Assembly: GCA_045642445.1 (NCBI GenBank)
Contig: JAZUIX010000007.1
Location: 1 to 23,250 of the forward strand
DNA from: Colimorpha sp045642445
Lineage (GTDB): Bacteria; Bacteroidota; Bacteroidia; Bacteroidales; P3
Direction: 5' to 3'
Length of the DNA stretch: 23,250 bases
Position 1 is the first letter of the stretch, and each line of letters starts with the position of its first letter. A program made the translations under genes and the position numbers. Positions 1 to 5,814 of the stretch are shown piece after piece. The notes under the pieces are model-generated. The model was not told where the DNA came from. It was given only the letters and a program-made list of their open reading frames with translations, and searched no databases.

Positions 1-912
1 AATGTCTGACGAATCTGCTTCAAGAAACAATAAATCGCCTAACCTATTAATTGAAAAATTACAAACAGAGATTAACTTATCTTTAACCCGTTCTAAATCA
101 TTTGAGGTAATTGTGACTAGGTAATCTTTAAACAAAGGAACGTTATGATCCTCAAATAATTGCTTAACAAAATCCCGCTTGTATACATTAATGACGCAGT
201 CATTGCCAGTAAAGAGTTCATTTGCTAAGCTATCAAAGTTCTTTTTTAAACTGATGCCATCGGTGTCAATTTGATTGTTTGTTGAGGCTTCCTTTGGTGG
301 TTCTTCATGCAGAATCTCTGCGTTGCTATAATCATCTTCCAGATAATCCTCATCCAAAGCCATTTTGTGAACGAGTTTTATTATGTCCTCTTTGGAAAGG
401 TCAATGTTCTTGCTAGTAAGGTCCTGAACCTTTTCTATAAAGGTTGTTTCGTCACACACATGTAGCCAACTTTGGGTTTTTGAGGAGAGTTGATTGATCA
501 AAGTTATTGGCTGATGAAATACGACCAATGCAGCCACATCCTTCAGAGTCTTTGCAGGAAGAATCATCCCATCTTCTAATCCACGCTTGATAGCAACATG
601 ATTGAGATTTGCTTGCTGATAAACCGTTTTTCGAGAACCTCCTTTTACGATAGTTCCATCGCCTGTCTTCCAATGTCCATTCTCTACTGCAGTTATGGAA
701 CCTCCAAAATTCTTGAATTCAACCGCCATGATTGCATCTTGCTTGATGATTATTCCATCAAGTTCACAATCGTATATATTATAATTGGCAATAAAAATAC
801 AAATTTCTTCACGTTTCTCATAGCATGCCTTCAATTGTTTACACAAATTCCTAAACTGCTCTCTCTCTGCAGTATGTTCATAATCTGAAAATTTATATAC
901 AAGTAATGGCAT
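1..912 (-). CDS. NERD-domain protein, 3' end outside the window
   Basis: The frame is open from an ATG at 910-912 to the window edge, giving 304 residues with no stop; the C-terminus is missing. Residues about 40-105 fit a nuclease-related domain (NERD): CELDGIII, then MAVEFKNFGG about 13 residues later, then ENGHWKTGDG. This is the E-x-D ... hydrophobic-E-x-K pattern of the family. Further on, AALVVFHQPI fits the strand that usually follows. NERD domains are related to restriction-type nucleases and are often fused to helicase, kinase or zinc-finger modules; residues after about 170 match nothing I recognise, so the partner is unknown. The gene is AT-rich compared with the DUF389 and housekeeping genes. 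A possible promoter lies 267 bp upstream, with a hairpin element in the presumed leader. The domain call is firm, the function open. Confidence 0.75.
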   Translation of the reverse strand, partial: MPLLVYKFSDYEHTAEREQFRNLCKQLKACYEKREEICIFIANYNIYDCELDGIIIKQDAIMAVEFKNFGGSITAVENGHWKTGDGTIVKGGSRKTVYQQANLNHVAIKRGLEDGMILPAKTLKDVAALVVFHQPITLINQLSSKTQSWLHVCDETTFIEKVQDLTSKNIDLSKEDIIKLVHKMALDEDYLEDDYSNAEILHEEPPKEASTNNQIDTDGISLKKNFDSLANELFTGNDCVINVYKRDFVKQLFEDHNVPLFKDYLVTITSNDLERVKDKLISVCNFSINRLGDLLFLEADSSDI

Positions 913-957
913 GTTGATTAAAAGGAATAAAAAAAGAACCGCGAACTTTTTGTTGAA

Positions 958-1066
958 GATCGAGGTCCTGGTATTACCTATACTGCAAACAAGAAAGCTC
1001 GCGGATAACCGCGAGCATTTCTACTTTCTTTTTGCAGTATTTGACGAAATTTACCAGGTTTCGATC
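958..1066. repeat. Nested palindromic element (REP/MITE-like)
   Basis: The centre is a perfect 8-bp stem, GCTCGCGG (997-1004), loop ATAA, CCGCGAGC (1009-1016). Around it lies an imperfect inverted repeat. The left arm 958-989 and the reverse complement of the right arm 1031-1066 share GATCGA, CCTGGTA and ATACTGCAAA in the same order, with small insertions between. The whole is about 109 bp. No target-site duplication is obvious. It lies upstream of the minus-strand NERD gene and may be part of its leader. It resembles small palindromic dispersed repeats of Bacteroidota genomes, but other copies cannot be checked here. Confidence 0.6.
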
Positions 1067-1327
1067 TTGCAAAGAAAAGCAAAAATGCTTTATTTATTTA
1101 ATTTCTATATTATAATGTTTACATATTTTTTTAATTGTCAATTATTTGGTGTTATTATTCAAATGTTAGTTGTTGCTGCAAATATACACATTATTTTGGA
1201 GTTGAGAGAAAAATGTTTCTATCATTGTTGTGATGTCCTCTTTAAACCAAATATTTGTAATCATCATTACAAACTTCACCTTAAAGTAGAGGCAGAGTAG
1301 GATGTAGTATTAAAGTTTTTTCCCCCG
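1067..1327. other. AT-rich gap with one small dyad
   Basis: No coding region is supported here; the open frames have AT-rich, low-complexity translations. One perfect hairpin is present: TTTGTAAT (1254-1261), loop CATC, ATTACAAA (1266-1273). It could be a protein-binding dyad or a weak structure, and nothing in the sequence decides between these. Confidence 0.4.
1179..1186 (-). promoter_or_regulatory. Possible -7 box upstream of the NERD gene
   Basis: On the minus strand this reads TATATTTG, an exact match to the Bacteroides -7 consensus TAnnTTTG. No convincing -33 TTTG is seen. If used, the transcript would start near 1172 and carry a leader of about 260 nt containing the palindromic element at 958-1066. 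The assignment rests on one 8-bp match in AT-rich DNA. Confidence 0.3.
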
Positions 1328-1379
1328 TTGTGGCGGATTTGTACTCCGTCACAAAATGCTATTAGGATTTTTAATCCGC
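1328..1379. repeat. Paired REP-like hairpins
   Basis: Hairpin 1 is TTGTGGCGGA (1328-1337), a 7-nt loop, then TCCGTCACAA (1345-1354), with one mismatch in ten pairs. Hairpin 2 is GGATT (1365-1369), TTT, AATCC (1373-1377). The outer GCGGAT (1333-1338) and ATCCGC (1374-1379) also pair, so the two hairpins can form one larger inverted unit. GGATTTGTAATCC-like units are common dispersed repeats in Bacteroidota and recall REP sequences mobilised by RAYT transposases; no such gene is in the window. Confidence 0.5.
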
Positions 1380-1393
1380 AACATAACACCATC

Positions 1394-1618
1394 CATTACG
1401 ACGAACTGGCGATGGTGACAAACGGGATTGTCCCACCGATGGAGGAAGATGTTTCCATTAATGAGGATTCGGACGATTTGATGCACAACTTTCAGTGAGA
1501 TTTTTTTCAACAACTGCCAAAAAAAGTCTCCACACAAGAAATCATACAAACTGCCAAAAAAATTGGCAGTTGCCCTCGTTCAACTGCCAGACACTTGGGG
1601 TTCTATTGTGAATTATAA
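1394..1618 (+). pseudogene. Decayed C-terminal fragment, possibly DUF3987/VirE-type primase
   Basis: One frame reads protein-like sequence across an in-frame TGA at 1496-1498. Before the stop it reads HYDELAMVTNGIVPPMEED and ends in DDLMHNFQ. After it comes DFFQQLPKKVSTQEIIQTA followed by KKIGSCPRSTARHLGFYCEL, then TAA at 1616-1618. The second half has the spacing of a small winged-helix end (FF..LP, then an I..A helix, then R.TAR.L). From memory this resembles the C-terminus of DUF3987 primase-helicase-like proteins in Bacteroidota. No start codon or upstream domain remains, and the frame runs backwards into the REP-like hairpins. Four AACTGCCA repeats lie inside the fragment. The family assignment is an inference; that it is a coding relic is somewhat firmer. 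Confidence 0.35.
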
Positions 1619-1766
1619 AATGCAAAATACTATTGCAAAGGTATTTATGAAAAGAATACAACCGTGGCAGATAACCCATAATACAACTGCCAAGAATGAT
1701 TCTAACTGCCACAACTTGCCAAACAACTGCCAATTTTGGCAGTTAGTTGGCAGTTAATTGGCAGTT
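1512..1766. repeat. AACTGCCA array, ten exact copies in both orientations
   Basis: Exact AACTGCCA copies start at 1512, 1549, 1582, 1685, 1704 and 1725. Exact TGGCAGTT (inverse) copies start at 1564, 1737, 1748 and 1759. The last three are exactly 11 bp apart. Two facing pairs form perfect inverted repeats: 1549/1564 with a 7-bp spacer and 1725/1737 with a 4-bp spacer. Near-copies occur at 1665 (TGGCAGAT) and about 1714 (AACTTGCCA). An 8-mer is expected far less than once by chance in 255 bp. The layout resembles an iteron or operator cluster, or scars of a short mobile repeat. Confidence 0.8.
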
Positions 1767-1871
1767 CTATAAATTCGAAGTTTTCGAGGACATAAAAATG
1801 GATTGCAAATGCTTCAGCACGACTTGAAGAAAATTGATCTAATCAAGTTCTGCTGCTGCAATCTCATTTCG

Positions 1872-2023
1872 TTCGTTTCATTCGTTTCGCATGCTGTATC
1901 TATCGCGGAATCATTTTGTTATGAGCATTTTTGTATGCTTTTTTTATTCGTTTTTTTGTTCGTTTTTTAGCTGTAGAAAATTTTATATCAGTGCGTTACA
2001 TAGTGTGAAACGAACGAAACGAA
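1872..2023. repeat. Inverted pair of doubled TTCGTTTC motifs
   Basis: The left arm TTCGTTTCATTCGTTTC (1872-1888) and the right arm GAAACGAACGAAACGAA (2007-2023) are inverted repeats matching at 16 of 17 positions, with 118 bp between them. Each arm is itself two copies of the 8-mer TTCGTTTC spaced 9 bp apart. The DNA between is T-rich and no gene is supported there. Confidence 0.65.
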
Positions 2024-2109
2024 TGAAGAAAAGCAGCAATTAGCCCTCATCCATCAAATTGGTCATATCAGTTGTCATGGTTCGCTCAAGTGAAGGGTCG
2101 TTCTCTTAT

Positions 2110-2166
2110 CGGGGTTTTATCGGGGTCTTAACGGGGTGTAAACGGGGTAACCCCGTTTAGACCCCG
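2110..2166. repeat. CGGGGT array with 11-bp period and inverted arm
   Basis: CGGGGT starts at 2110, 2121, 2132 and 2143, exactly 11 bp apart. The inverse ACCCCG starts at 2150 and 2161, again 11 bp apart. The innermost part is a palindrome with 17-bp arms, CGGGGTGTAAACGGGGT (2132-2148) and ACCCCGTTTAGACCCCG (2150-2166), with one mismatch and a one-base centre at 2149. It could extrude as a cruciform, act as a helically phased binding array, or form a terminator-like RNA stem; no T-tract follows. Confidence 0.8.
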
Positions 2167-2264
2167 CTTTATGGCCGCTTCATGCCCGTTTTGTCAAGGC
2201 ACTTAATGTAGTTTATATGATTGAGAAATTGTGTCACATCAATTTGAGACAATCTCAATTATTT

Positions 2265-2343
2265 CCTTGGATTTTGTCCGATTTTGGCAAATTATATCCT
2301 TGGATTTTGTCAAAAAATTGAAGATTATATCCTTGGATTTTGT
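2265..2343 (+). repeat. Three direct repeats of CCTTGGATTTTGT, 33-bp period
   Basis: Exact copies occupy 2265-2277, 2298-2310 and 2331-2343. The starts are 33 bp apart, about three helical turns. The last two copies extend upstream to TTATATCCTTGG. The array ends 10 bp before the -7 box of the AAA/DUF4143 gene, so the third copy lies where the -33 element would be. This position suggests operator or activator sites for that gene. Confidence 0.75.
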
Positions 2344-2353
2344 ATTTTTTTCG

Positions 2354-2361
2354 TATATTTG
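2354..2361 (+). promoter_or_regulatory. -7 box for the AAA/DUF4143 ATPase
   Basis: TATATTTG matches TAnnTTTG exactly. A TTGG about 17 bp upstream, inside the third CCTTGGATTTTGT copy, is the nearest candidate for the -33 element. The predicted start lies near 2368, leaving a leader of about 30 nt to the ATG at 2399. Confidence 0.55.
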
Positions 2362-2398
2362 CAATGAAAATATTGCATCATATATATAGTATAATCGC

Positions 2399-3781
2399 AT
2401 GTATTACAATAGACTAATAGACAAATGGCTTGAAGATTGGGCATCAAAGAAAGTTCGCAAACCGCTTTTGTTGCGTGGTGCTCGTCAAGTGGGCAAGTCT
2501 TCTGCGGTGCGTCATCTGGGTGAAAAATTCGAGATTTTTGTTGAGATAAACCTTGAAAAGAATCCATCCTATATTGACATCTTTAAGAAGGATTTGGATG
2601 TGGAAAGAATTGTCTCACAGTTGGCTGTTATGGCAGGTAAGTCTATTGAACCAGGGAGGACATTACTCTTTATTGACGAGATTCAGATGTCGGCAGAAGC
2701 TATAATGTCGCTACGCTTCTTCAAAGAAGATTTGCCTGATCTTCATGTTGTTGCGGCAGGGTCTCTGTTGGAATTCGCTCTTGAGGAAATCCCCACCTTC
2801 GGTGTTGGTCGTATCCATTCCATGTTTATGTTCCCCATGACTTTTGATGAGTTTTTGATGGCCAATGGAGAAAAACGACTTATCGAAGCCCGCAATGAGG
2901 CACAGGCAAGCAATCCTCTACCGACACCCCTGTACGAGAAAATCGTTGCTCTTTTCAGAACCTATATTCTTGTGGGAGGTATGCCCGAGGCGGTAAGCAA
3001 ATGGGTTGAGGCGCACGACTATGTGGCCTGTCAGGAAATTCAGGATGATATTGTTGTGTCATACGAAGACGATTTCTCAAAATACAGAAAAAAGACCGAC
3101 CCGATGTTGCTGAGACAGACTTTGCGGAGTGTAGTCGAACAGATGACAGAAAAATTCGTATATTCAAAAGTCCCAGGGAATTACAAGGCTTCGGAGGTGA
3201 AGAAGGCGTTGGAAATGCTTACAATGGCGGGGCTGATAATTCCTGTAACCCATTCGGATGCAAATGGCATTCCTTTAGGTTCCGAAGCCGATGCCAACTA
3301 TCGTAAGATGCTTTTGCTTGATACGGGTTTGGCCTTACGGTTATTGAATATGGCCACGGGCAGTAGTAATGAGCTTACTACTCATATTCTTACCTCCAAC
3401 GAGGTGGATTTGGTTAATAAAGGGCCGATGGCAGAGATGGTTGCCGGTTTGGAGATGCTGCACAACAAAACGCCCAATCTGCGTCATGAGTTGTATTACT
3501 GGCATCGGATGGCTAAAAACTCCAATTCGGAGGTGGATTATATAAATACATTCAACCAAAACGTGCTTCCCATAGAGGTGAAAGCTGGCAAACAAGGTGG
3601 TATGAAGAGCCTATGGCTGTTTATGAGGGAGAAGAACATTCATTCTGCCATACGATGCTCATTAGAGAATTATGGTGAGTTTGACTACATCGACAAGGAA
3701 GCCGATAATGAGGTGCGCCATGTGAGGATTTGCCCCTTGTTTGCTTTGTCTCAATTGGAAACGAATGTTTGCAAATTTTGA
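2399..3781 (+). CDS. ATP-binding protein, AAA_14 + DUF4143
   Basis: The 460-residue protein has an N-terminal P-loop ATPase domain. Walker A is GARQVGKS at residues 27-34, Walker B is LLFIDEIQ at 89-96, and AAGSLLEFAL near 121-130 fits the sensor-1 strand. The C-terminal third fits DUF4143, which resembles restriction-type nucleases: NSEVDYI followed by VLPIEVKAGK near residues 376-400 gives the E-x-D ... E-x-K pattern. Length is normal for the family. These proteins are very common and often multi-copy in Bacteroidota; their cellular role is not established. The gene stands alone with its own promoter box, preceded by three 33-bp-spaced repeats that may be operator sites. The ATG at 2399 gives the standard N-terminus just before the P-loop. 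Family call firm, function unknown. Confidence 0.92.
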   Translation: MYYNRLIDKWLEDWASKKVRKPLLLRGARQVGKSSAVRHLGEKFEIFVEINLEKNPSYIDIFKKDLDVERIVSQLAVMAGKSIEPGRTLLFIDEIQMSAEAIMSLRFFKEDLPDLHVVAAGSLLEFALEEIPTFGVGRIHSMFMFPMTFDEFLMANGEKRLIEARNEAQASNPLPTPLYEKIVALFRTYILVGGMPEAVSKWVEAHDYVACQEIQDDIVVSYEDDFSKYRKKTDPMLLRQTLRSVVEQMTEKFVYSKVPGNYKASEVKKALEMLTMAGLIIPVTHSDANGIPLGSEADANYRKMLLLDTGLALRLLNMATGSSNELTTHILTSNEVDLVNKGPMAEMVAGLEMLHNKTPNLRHELYYWHRMAKNSNSEVDYINTFNQNVLPIEVKAGKQGGMKSLWLFMREKNIHSAIRCSLENYGEFDYIDKEADNEVRHVRICPLFALSQLETNVCKF

Positions 3782-3938
3782 TACAGGAGTGATATCTCCA
3801 AATTTTGACTGTCTTTCATACGTTTGCCCTGCTGTGTTTTGTTGATTTCCTATTGTGTCTGGATTCTTTCGTTGCTGCGGTTTCGGGCATCAATAGGGGT
3901 ATTGAAAAATTAGATATTAACGATTGGTGAAAAGGTTG

Positions 3939-3946
3939 TATTTTTG
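3939..3946 (+). promoter_or_regulatory. -7 box for the DUF389 gene
   Basis: TATTTTTG matches TAnnTTTG exactly and is followed by the ATG at 3970 with a predicted leader of about 17 nt. No good -33 TTTG is seen at the usual 19-21 bp spacing. Confidence 0.5.
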
Positions 3947-3969
3947 CAGTCGAAAAAACTGTTTCAACC

Positions 3970-5094
3970 ATGAACCAAACCAATCTTTCTGAACGCTACG
4001 ACCTCGATCCGGTCGTGATCGACGATGTCAGCCGCCCCAATTTCGTGGCTCGGGTGGCTCAAAAAACCAAACGGTTGCTTTCTCTGCTGCGAGCCTATCT
4101 CAAACGGCTGATTCACTTGGAGGGCGAACTCGACGTGGGGGCTGCCGAGGCATTGATCCGCAAAAACATTGCCTTCCGTGGCCCGAATGTGCTCATTCTG
4201 ATATGTGCCATTATTATCGCCTCTATCGGCCTCAACTGCAACTCTATCCCTGTCATCATCGGTGCGATGCTTGTGTCGCCGCTGATGGGGCCCATCTTGG
4301 GGTTCGGTATGGGGTTGGGCATCCACGATACTCGGTTGATATGGCAGGCGCTGAAAAATCTGGCTGTTATGGTGGGGGTGAGCTTGGTTGCGTCGTCGCT
4401 CTATTTCACCATCAGCCCGCTCCGCATGAATAACCCTTCCGAGCTTTTGGCACGTACCCAACCTACAATATATGACGTGCTTATAGCCTTCGTAGGTGGC
4501 AGTGCGGGCATACTCGAGACGGCCCGCAAGGAGCGTGGCACGGTCATCTCGGGCGTGGCCATCGCCACGGCATTGATGCCGCCACTCTGCACAGTGGGCT
4601 ATGGTATTGCGTTGTGGAACTGGAGGTACGCCCTGGGGGCACTCTACCTTTTTTCCATCAACAGCATTTTCATCGCTTTGGCCACATTCCTCGGTGTTAA
4701 GTACCTCCATTTCCCCGTGGTTTCGTATCCTAAGGCTGGCAGCGATGTGCTTGGGCAGCAGCGTAGGCAGCGGCGTCTGCGGTGGACGATGGTTGTGGTC
4801 GTTCTGGCAGTGATGGTGCCCAGCATACTCACGGCGGTGAGGCTCGTCAAGCAGAACAATTTCGACCGTGCGGTGGATGCCTTTGTGGAGGCACGGAAAG
4901 CAGAGGGCGACAACCGCATTTACGACCAGAAGATTGAACATACCGCCCGCCATTCGACGGTGGAGTTCTTCATCGTGGGCGACTTCTTTACCGACCAGGA
5001 GCGCGACTCGCTTGTGGCCGCCGCCGCCCCGTTCGGCATCACCGTCGACCAGATGACTTTCTATCAATCATCTTCGCAAAACAATTGCAGGTGA
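3970..5094 (+). CDS. DUF389 multi-pass membrane protein
   Basis: The 374-residue protein carries the DUF389 hydrophobic domain (TIGR00341/TIGR00271 type). A soluble N-terminus of about 70 residues is followed by several membrane segments: NVLILICAIIIASIGL, then the family's highly conserved IPVIIGAMLVSPLMGPILG stretch, then ALKNLAVMVGVSLVASSLYF, then VISGVAIATALMPPLCTVGY, YALGALYLFSINSIFIALAT, and a last span of mostly Val, Leu and Met near residues 277-292 after an RRQRRLR stretch. A soluble tail of about 80 residues ends the protein. No transport substrate is known for the family. The tail is somewhat short compared with many Bacteroidota members, as I recall them, and the gene ends just before a hairpin-rich gap, so loss of the 3' end is possible but not shown. 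GC content is visibly higher than in the NERD gene. It has its own promoter box. Confidence 0.9.
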   Translation: MNQTNLSERYDLDPVVIDDVSRPNFVARVAQKTKRLLSLLRAYLKRLIHLEGELDVGAAEALIRKNIAFRGPNVLILICAIIIASIGLNCNSIPVIIGAMLVSPLMGPILGFGMGLGIHDTRLIWQALKNLAVMVGVSLVASSLYFTISPLRMNNPSELLARTQPTIYDVLIAFVGGSAGILETARKERGTVISGVAIATALMPPLCTVGYGIALWNWRYALGALYLFSINSIFIALATFLGVKYLHFPVVSYPKAGSDVLGQQRRQRRLRWTMVVVVLAVMVPSILTAVRLVKQNNFDRAVDAFVEARKAEGDNRIYDQKIEHTARHSTVEFFIVGDFFTDQERDSLVAAAAPFGITVDQMTFYQSSSQNNCR

Positions 5095-5348
5095 ATTATT
5101 AAGACATCTTATTGCTCCCGTCTATTGAACTATGTTTGGTCACTATTGTGTAATTATTTGGTCGTTACTATGTCGCTTATAGGAGTGACCCAGATGTCAT
5201 CCAGGTGTTACCAACTCATCACCCCATGCTGATTTTGGAGCGAGACCATTACGGAGACACCTATACCTAACTTGAAGGGCAGAACTAACTTCCAATTGTG
5301 CCTCGCAGCGACAATTATGGAATATTCTCATTCCATTGTTTACTAATT
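5095..5348. other. Gene-free gap with small hairpins
   Basis: No coding region is supported. Two adjoining hairpins lie at its end: AATTGT (5294-5299) with ACAATT (5311-5316), and ATGGAAT (5317-5323) with ATTCCAT (5330-5336). They abut the inverted-repeat-bounded element that starts at 5349 and may belong to the same repeat unit. They could also end transcription of the DUF389 gene, because TGTTTACTAATTTTTT follows. Confidence 0.4.
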
Positions 5349-5586
5349 TTTTAGAGCGTGCTGTCTGCACGCTGAGACTATTTGGCATCTTGTACCCCAC
5401 ACTGCGAGTGTGGGCTTATAGCACCGACATCGGTGGGGTCGTGCCTTCGGCACGGGAACTGGGGCATAATATGTCCAGCATGGACATCCTCACCGCAGGT
5501 GCTTTAACCCCATACATCAAGACGAATGTCTGATGTGTGGGGTATGTGAAGGGGTGAGAGTTGCGTCCTGAGGGGACGCTCTAAAA
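5349..5586. repeat. Hairpin-dense element bounded by 11-bp inverted repeats
   Basis: The ends are TTTTAGAGCGT (5349-5359) and ACGCTCTAAAA (5576-5586), a perfect inverted pair. Inside are seven stem-loops in a row: AGCGTGC/GCACGCT (5355-5373), CCCACACT/AGTGTGGG (5396-5414), CACCGA/TCGGTG (5422-5435), CGTGCC/GGCACG (5440-5454), ATGTCCA/TGGACAT (5471-5487), a longer broken stem CCCCA..ACATC..AGAC pairing with GTCT..GATGT..TGGGG (5508-5542), and GCGTCC/GGACGC (5563-5579). Apart from one mismatch and one bulge in the sixth, the stems are perfect. There is no convincing coding frame and no clear target duplication. It is either a non-autonomous mobile repeat or a structured RNA; similar hairpin-rich repeats with CCACACTGCGAGTGTGG-like stems are dispersed in Bacteroidota. 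Confidence 0.7.
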
Positions 5587-5814
5587 TCTGTCTGTTCGTA
5601 ACAAAACATTTTTGGGCATTGTGCTTCGCATCCCTTCGGGACTCCCATTCGGTCGCGACCACGCTTCGCTAGTTCACGGATATTCTCGGGTATTTTCGTT
5701 TATGAAGATTGCGAAAGGAATTTCAAATGAGGTGTTTATGGGTGTTTGTCTGGGAGGGCGATTCTTTCTTGTAAGGTGTTTGAATTTTTTAGGGTTGCAA
5801 ACTTGAGCTGGGTG
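5587..5814. other. Gap downstream of birA, nothing clear
   Basis: This stretch lies past the 3' ends of both flanking transcription units. It contains CTTCGCATCCCTTCGGGACT, with a short CCC-TTC-GGG stem, but no strong terminator, dyad or coding frame that I can support. Confidence 0.35.

Noticed and set aside
911..1300. 129-codon plus-strand frame
   Set aside because: It runs through the palindromic element and AT-rich intergenic DNA; the composition (many F, Y, I, C, H) is that of untranslated AT-rich DNA and there is no homology I recognise.
1563..1757. 64-codon plus-strand frame with NCQ and LPN-like repeats
   Set aside because: Its repeated residues come from the AACTGCCA array. It is better explained as a repeat array than as a protein.
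958..2343. CRISPR-like array
   Set aside because: The repeats are short, in mixed orientations and unevenly spaced, with no uniform repeat-spacer pattern and no cas genes in the window.
3784..3798. Short GGAG/CTCC stem after the AAA/DUF4143 gene
   Set aside because: Only four base pairs and no T-run, so it is not credible as a terminator.
3964..5067. Long minus-strand frame of 367 codons opposite the DUF389 gene
   Set aside because: It is the antisense shadow of a clearly recognisable membrane protein, and its His/Arg/Glu-rich translation has no family features.
5336..5533. 65-codon plus-strand frame across the hairpin element
   Set aside because: It is read entirely from hairpin arms, and stem pairing explains the sequence better than coding.
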